Assembly: GCA_020112395.1 (NCBI GenBank)
Contig: JACCEK010000001.1
Span: 1,271,309 to 1,335,308, forward strand
Length of the DNA stretch: 64,000 bases
Direction of reading: 5' to 3'
Origin: Aerococcaceae bacterium DSM 111021
GTDB lineage: Bacteria > Bacillota > Bacilli > Lactobacillales > Aerococcaceae
Numbering within the stretch: the stretch's first letter is position 1; each line of letters opens with the position of its first letter. The notes beneath the pieces are model-generated. The model had not been told where the DNA came from. It saw only the letters and a program-made list of their open reading frames with translations, and made no database searches. Below, piece by piece: positions 61,314 to 64,000 of this stretch. The translations under genes were made by a program, and so were the position numbers.

Positions 61314-62077
61314 AAATTTAAGTATCTTACTAATTCTCTCAACTTATTCGCATCTTCTATAAACTGCTCCACTGAATCATCTTTAACAAATTCTAAACTA
61401 AAATAACGGTCAGACTTAACTTTTACGAGGTCAACGTATTCTTTCCAACTAACTAATCCGTCACTTAAAGGATACCTTTCAAACTCTTCATCCCAATGAA
61501 ATACGTGGATGTTTGATATATATTGGTTCAATATACGAACTTGTCTCAATCGCTCTCTATGATTAGAATGAACATTTGGCTGCCAATAAGTAAAGACATT
61601 GGAACAGTCAACTCGCTCAAGTAGCTTCAAAGCACTCTCCAACGTATCCGTATAGGTCCACTGATGAAATTCTAGATGAATAATTTGTCCTGCTTCTTTA
61701 GCAACCTCACTCACTTTTTTAATATCTAAAACAATTCGCTCAAAATCGGTTTGATCTATTTCACCAATTTCTTTATCACGGTCCATCTTTCCAGCCCAAA
61801 TTCGAATATCCCTTGTACCTAATGCCTTTGCTGTATCACTTATTTCAGTGAAATCCATCTCTTCACCAGCAAAGTAATAAGAACCATATGCTACTACTTC
61901 TAAACCAGCTTCACGAGTCAATTCTCCTATATGTTCCGCATCCTTTAGATTACTTGGAGGAACATGGTTATCCCCACCCCATTCAATTCCATCAAGCTGG
62001 GCCAATCTAGCGAGTTCTATAATCTCGTTCACACTTTTATCTCTAAACGTTACTGAACACATTGCTAGTTTACTCAT
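61298..62077 (-). CDS. Sugar phosphate isomerase/epimerase family protein (TIM barrel)
   Basis: A 259-residue AP-endonuclease-2-fold protein: SVTFRDKSVNEIIELARLAQLDGIEWGGDNHVPP at the start, then a metal-site Glu in IIHLEFHQWTYTDTLESALKLLERVD and HVFHWDEEFERYPL. Such proteins isomerise or epimerise sugars or inositol derivatives. ATG 62077 has AAAGGATGAG upstream. It is the last gene of an operon with a 2-hydroxyacid dehydrogenase, pointing to sugar-acid metabolism. Confidence 0.85.
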   Translation of the reverse strand: MSKLAMCSVTFRDKSVNEIIELARLAQLDGIEWGGDNHVPPSNLKDAEHIGELTREAGLEVVAYGSYYFAGEEMDFTEISDTAKALGTRDIRIWAGKMDRDKEIGEIDQTDFERIVLDIKKVSEVAKEAGQIIHLEFHQWTYTDTLESALKLLERVDCSNVFTYWQPNVHSNHRERLRQVRILNQYISNIHVFHWDEEFERYPLSDGLVSWKEYVDLVKVKSDRYFSLEFVKDDSVEQFIEDANKLRELVRYLNLRHND

Positions 62078-62098
62078 CAACTCATCCTTTCAAAACAA

Positions 62099-63097
62099 TT
62101 AAGTCATCCGGTTAAACTGCACTTGGTTAACTTCGTATTTTAAACTTTCCCCTTGAATAAAACGCTCTAACTCATCTGCCATATAAACGCCTAGCCTCGC
62201 TTGTTCATTCCCCGCACTACCTGCAATATGCGGAGTGAGCACCACATTCTCCATTGTATATAAAAGCGAATCTTCCTCAGGCGGTTCTGGGAAAGTCACG
62301 TCAAGTAAAGCAGTAATATCTTGACGTTCTTTAAGTACTTCAATCATTGCAACTTCATCGACAATAGCTCCACGTGCCGTATTTATAAAACTCGAATTTT
62401 CTTTCATTGATTCAAAATGTTCCTTTTTAATCATCCCTTCAGTGTCAGGTAGAAGGGGTGCATGAAGTGACACAACATCGGACTGTTCAAATAATCCCTC
62501 AAGTGATACTGACTTAACTCCCAATTGATTAAATTCCTCTTGTGATACATATGGATCATAACCTATCACATTCACATCAAAATGCTTCAAATGCTCGATT
62601 ACCATCCGACCAACTTGGCTCAAAGATATAATCCCTACTGTTGATTGGTAATTCCCAACAACAGGCGCAAATAGACCCAATTGATACGCCTTATCTTTTC
62701 GAACTTGTGAAGAAAGTTTCCACACATTCTTTAAGGCAAATAAAATACCCGCTACTGAATATTCAGCTACCGGAATAGCATTAGCTACATTTGCTGTCGT
62801 GACTTTAACATTGTGTTCCCAGAAAGAGTCAGTTAACACGCTCTTTAATGTCCCTGCTCCGTAAAACAACGCTTTTAAGTTAGGTGTAGCACGAAGTAAC
62901 GTTTCATCAAAAACTGGCGCTCCCCAACCCGAAAAGATAACATCAACTTCCTTTAATATCGACAGATCTGCTAATAATTCTTCAGCAGACATATTTCCAG
63001 CTATAATATCAACATGTTTACTAATTCGCTCCTGTGTTTCAGCTCTATATACATTCTCAAAAACTTGCGGTAACATGACATAAATCCCTTTTAACAT
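62099..63097 (-). CDS. D-2-hydroxyacid dehydrogenase family protein
   Basis: A 332-residue NAD-dependent enzyme. The substrate domain is at the ends; the Rossmann part has VGIISLSQVGRMVIEHLKHFDVNVIGYDP (the usual GxGxxG glycines are replaced by serines), and the catalytic set follows: NTARGAIVDEVAMIEVL (Arg), DVTFPEPPEEDS (Glu) and TPHIAGSAG (His). The altered nucleotide loop is unusual. ATG 63097 has GGAGGTTACTT upstream; the open frame to 63256 is not real. Substrate unknown. Confidence 0.87.
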   Translation of the reverse strand: MLKGIYVMLPQVFENVYRAETQERISKHVDIIAGNMSAEELLADLSILKEVDVIFSGWGAPVFDETLLRATPNLKALFYGAGTLKSVLTDSFWEHNVKVTTANVANAIPVAEYSVAGILFALKNVWKLSSQVRKDKAYQLGLFAPVVGNYQSTVGIISLSQVGRMVIEHLKHFDVNVIGYDPYVSQEEFNQLGVKSVSLEGLFEQSDVVSLHAPLLPDTEGMIKKEHFESMKENSSFINTARGAIVDEVAMIEVLKERQDITALLDVTFPEPPEEDSLLYTMENVVLTPHIAGSAGNEQARLGVYMADELERFIQGESLKYEVNQVQFNRMT

Positions 63098-63114
63098 AAG
63101 TAACCTCCAAATTA

Positions 63115-63744
63115 TTAATAACTCTTCTTCCGATAACCTTGAATAAACTTCATAAATAATCCAACTAAGACGGCAGAGATTAAAGTTCCTTCCCGAACAC
63201 CGACCACATGGCCGAGAGTTAGTAAGGATATGGAAACAGCAAGAATAACCAAACAAATATCAAATGGCATTTTAATCCGATTAAATTCTGTGTTGAATCT
63301 CAAAGCAATAGCACGAATAATCCCCTCTCCAGGATTATTTATCAAATCAGCCTTTAGCTGGATAACAATACTGACAGCAATAACAAAACAACCCGTAATA
63401 GACATCAGTAACTTCAAAAGATAATGTGGAGGTTCCACATGCATAACGTAGATACCCCAAAAATCAATTGCATAGCCCAAAGCTATCGAGATGATAAGTT
63501 GAAAGTATTGAATAAACGGGAATTGCTTCCCAATCAGGAGCACTTGTAAGATGACTAATAATATATTAAAAGCCATTGTTACTTGTCCAAAGGTAAAAGG
63601 CACAAGTTCACTAACTACTAAAGGTATTGCGGTTACAGCAGATGTTCCTAAATCAGCATGAACAACTAAACTGATACCTAAGCCCATTATAAAAATACTA
63701 AAACTTAAATATAAAATGGCTCTAATTAATCCAACCTTTTGCAT
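63115..63744 (-). CDS. YczE/YyaS/YitT-family membrane protein
   Basis: A 209-residue protein with five to six hydrophobic segments. It has the family start LYLSFSIFIMGLGISLVVHADLGTSAVTAIPLVVSELVPFTFGQVTMAFNILLV and a later NPGEGIIRAIALRFNTEFNRIKMPFDICLV. The role of the family is unknown; some members are tied to transport. GAAAGAGGT precedes the start. It is the first gene of the three-gene operon ending at 61298. Confidence 0.85.
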   Translation of the reverse strand: MQKVGLIRAILYLSFSIFIMGLGISLVVHADLGTSAVTAIPLVVSELVPFTFGQVTMAFNILLVILQVLLIGKQFPFIQYFQLIISIALGYAIDFWGIYVMHVEPPHYLLKLLMSITGCFVIAVSIVIQLKADLINNPGEGIIRAIALRFNTEFNRIKMPFDICLVILAVSISLLTLGHVVGVREGTLISAVLVGLFMKFIQGYRKKSY

Positions 63745-63881
63745 ATGAAACCTCTTTCATCATTTATAAATATATAGTAGCATAATTTAAAGTATTAAAC
63801 CGATGAAATGATTTAAAAATAAACATAAAAAAAGACTCAACCCAAAGGTTAAGTCAGTTAATTGTAATAGATAAAACAATG

Positions 63882-63998
63882 CATGGCAACGACCTACTCT
63901 CACAGGACCAAAAGTCCAACTACCATCGGCGCTAAGAAGCTTAACTGCTGTGTTCGGCATGGGAACAGGTGTATCCTTCTTGCTACCATCACCACACA
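63882..63998 (-). rRNA. rrf: 5S ribosomal RNA
   Basis: The minus strand shows the 5S pattern: GTGTGGTGATGGTAGCAAGA, then GGATACACCTGTTCCCATGCC, GAACACAGCAGTTAAGC, GCGCCGATGGTAGT and the closing TGTGAGAGTAGGTCGTTGCC. The length is about 117 nt. 16S/23S genes would lie beyond the window. Genes of the YczE operon start 140 bp downstream. Confidence 0.93.
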
Positions 63999-64000
63999 TT

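Noticed and set aside
63098..63256. 53-residue extension of the 2-hydroxyacid dehydrogenase
   Set aside because: It overlaps the YczE-family gene and has no ribosome site; ATG 63097 follows GGAGGTTACTT.
63787..63999. Open frame over the right edge
   Set aside because: It coincides with the 5S rRNA gene on the same strand.

Overview
The window is low-GC Firmicutes DNA of Lactobacillales type. Supporting signs are strong AAGGAGG-like ribosome sites, the ctsR/clpC heat-shock pair, a T-box, a BceRS-BceAB module, yabA/darA in the dnaX-recR-tmk-holB replication-repair string, ECF vitamin transporters and a fruRKA operon. A genus near Aerococcaceae/Carnobacteriaceae is possible, but I cannot fix it from sequence alone. 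Most genes lie on the minus strand, and a 5S rRNA gene sits at the right edge.

Layout. 1-3.6 kb: the tail of a Na+-pumping oxaloacetate/acyl-CoA decarboxylase operon, a GntR regulator and citG (citrate/malonate metabolism). 3.6-7.2 kb: a decayed stretch with a truncated patA, a palindromic intergenic repeat, small ORFs, an orphan oligopeptide-binding protein and a frameshifted relic. 7.2-9.7 kb: THF riboswitch-folT, a DAO-type oxidase and mscL. 9.8-23.5 kb: a membrane XRE regulator, then a long minus-strand housekeeping run (tag, ydcF-like, rsmI, GIY-YIG, trmN-like, yabA, holB, darA, tmk, recR, ybaB, an ECF S component, dnaX, pepO, hit). 23.6-28.8 kb: an enoate-reductase-like flavoprotein locus with a LysR regulator and a KdgT-type permease. 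28.9-30.9 kb: SRP RNA, a uracil-DNA glycosylase-like gene, a dense DnaA-box cluster and tadA. 31-35.7 kb: a vitamin B12 module (NrdR boxes, nrdJ, adenosyltransferase, cobalamin riboswitch, DUF4430 lipoprotein, CbrT-like S component). 35.8-48.4 kb: an AEC transporter, clpC-ctsR, an AI-2E-family protein, a coiled-coil membrane protein, a macrodomain protein, a MagIII-like glycosylase and BceRS-AB. 48.5-52 kb: an oppA paralogue and an M20 dipeptidase behind a leucine-rich ribosome-mediated attenuator, ending in two tandem 41-bp hairpin repeats. 52-57 kb: GNAT, a HAD relic and fruRKA. 57-60 kb: a T-box-controlled two-gene DUF3100-type transporter with an M20 amidohydrolase. 60-64 kb: a C26 peptidase, GNAT, a YczE/2-hydroxyacid dehydrogenase/sugar isomerase operon and 5S rRNA.

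The most striking signals are regulatory. (1) A 25-codon leader peptide with nine leucines, a good Shine-Dalgarno, a -35/-10 pair at 17 bp, a chain of mutually exclusive hairpins and a terminator precedes oppA2-dipeptidase: a classical his/leu-type attenuator controlling peptide scavenging. (2) Nine DnaA-box-like 9-mers in about 230 bp, two of them perfect, lie between tadA and a UDG-like gene. (3) A T-box, probably with a Phe (TTC) specifier, controls an uncharacterised transporter-amidohydrolase operon. (4) Cobalamin uptake, activation and use are clustered, with the riboswitch on uptake and tandem NrdR boxes on use.

All calls come from reading sequence and motifs by eye; no database search or folding program was run.
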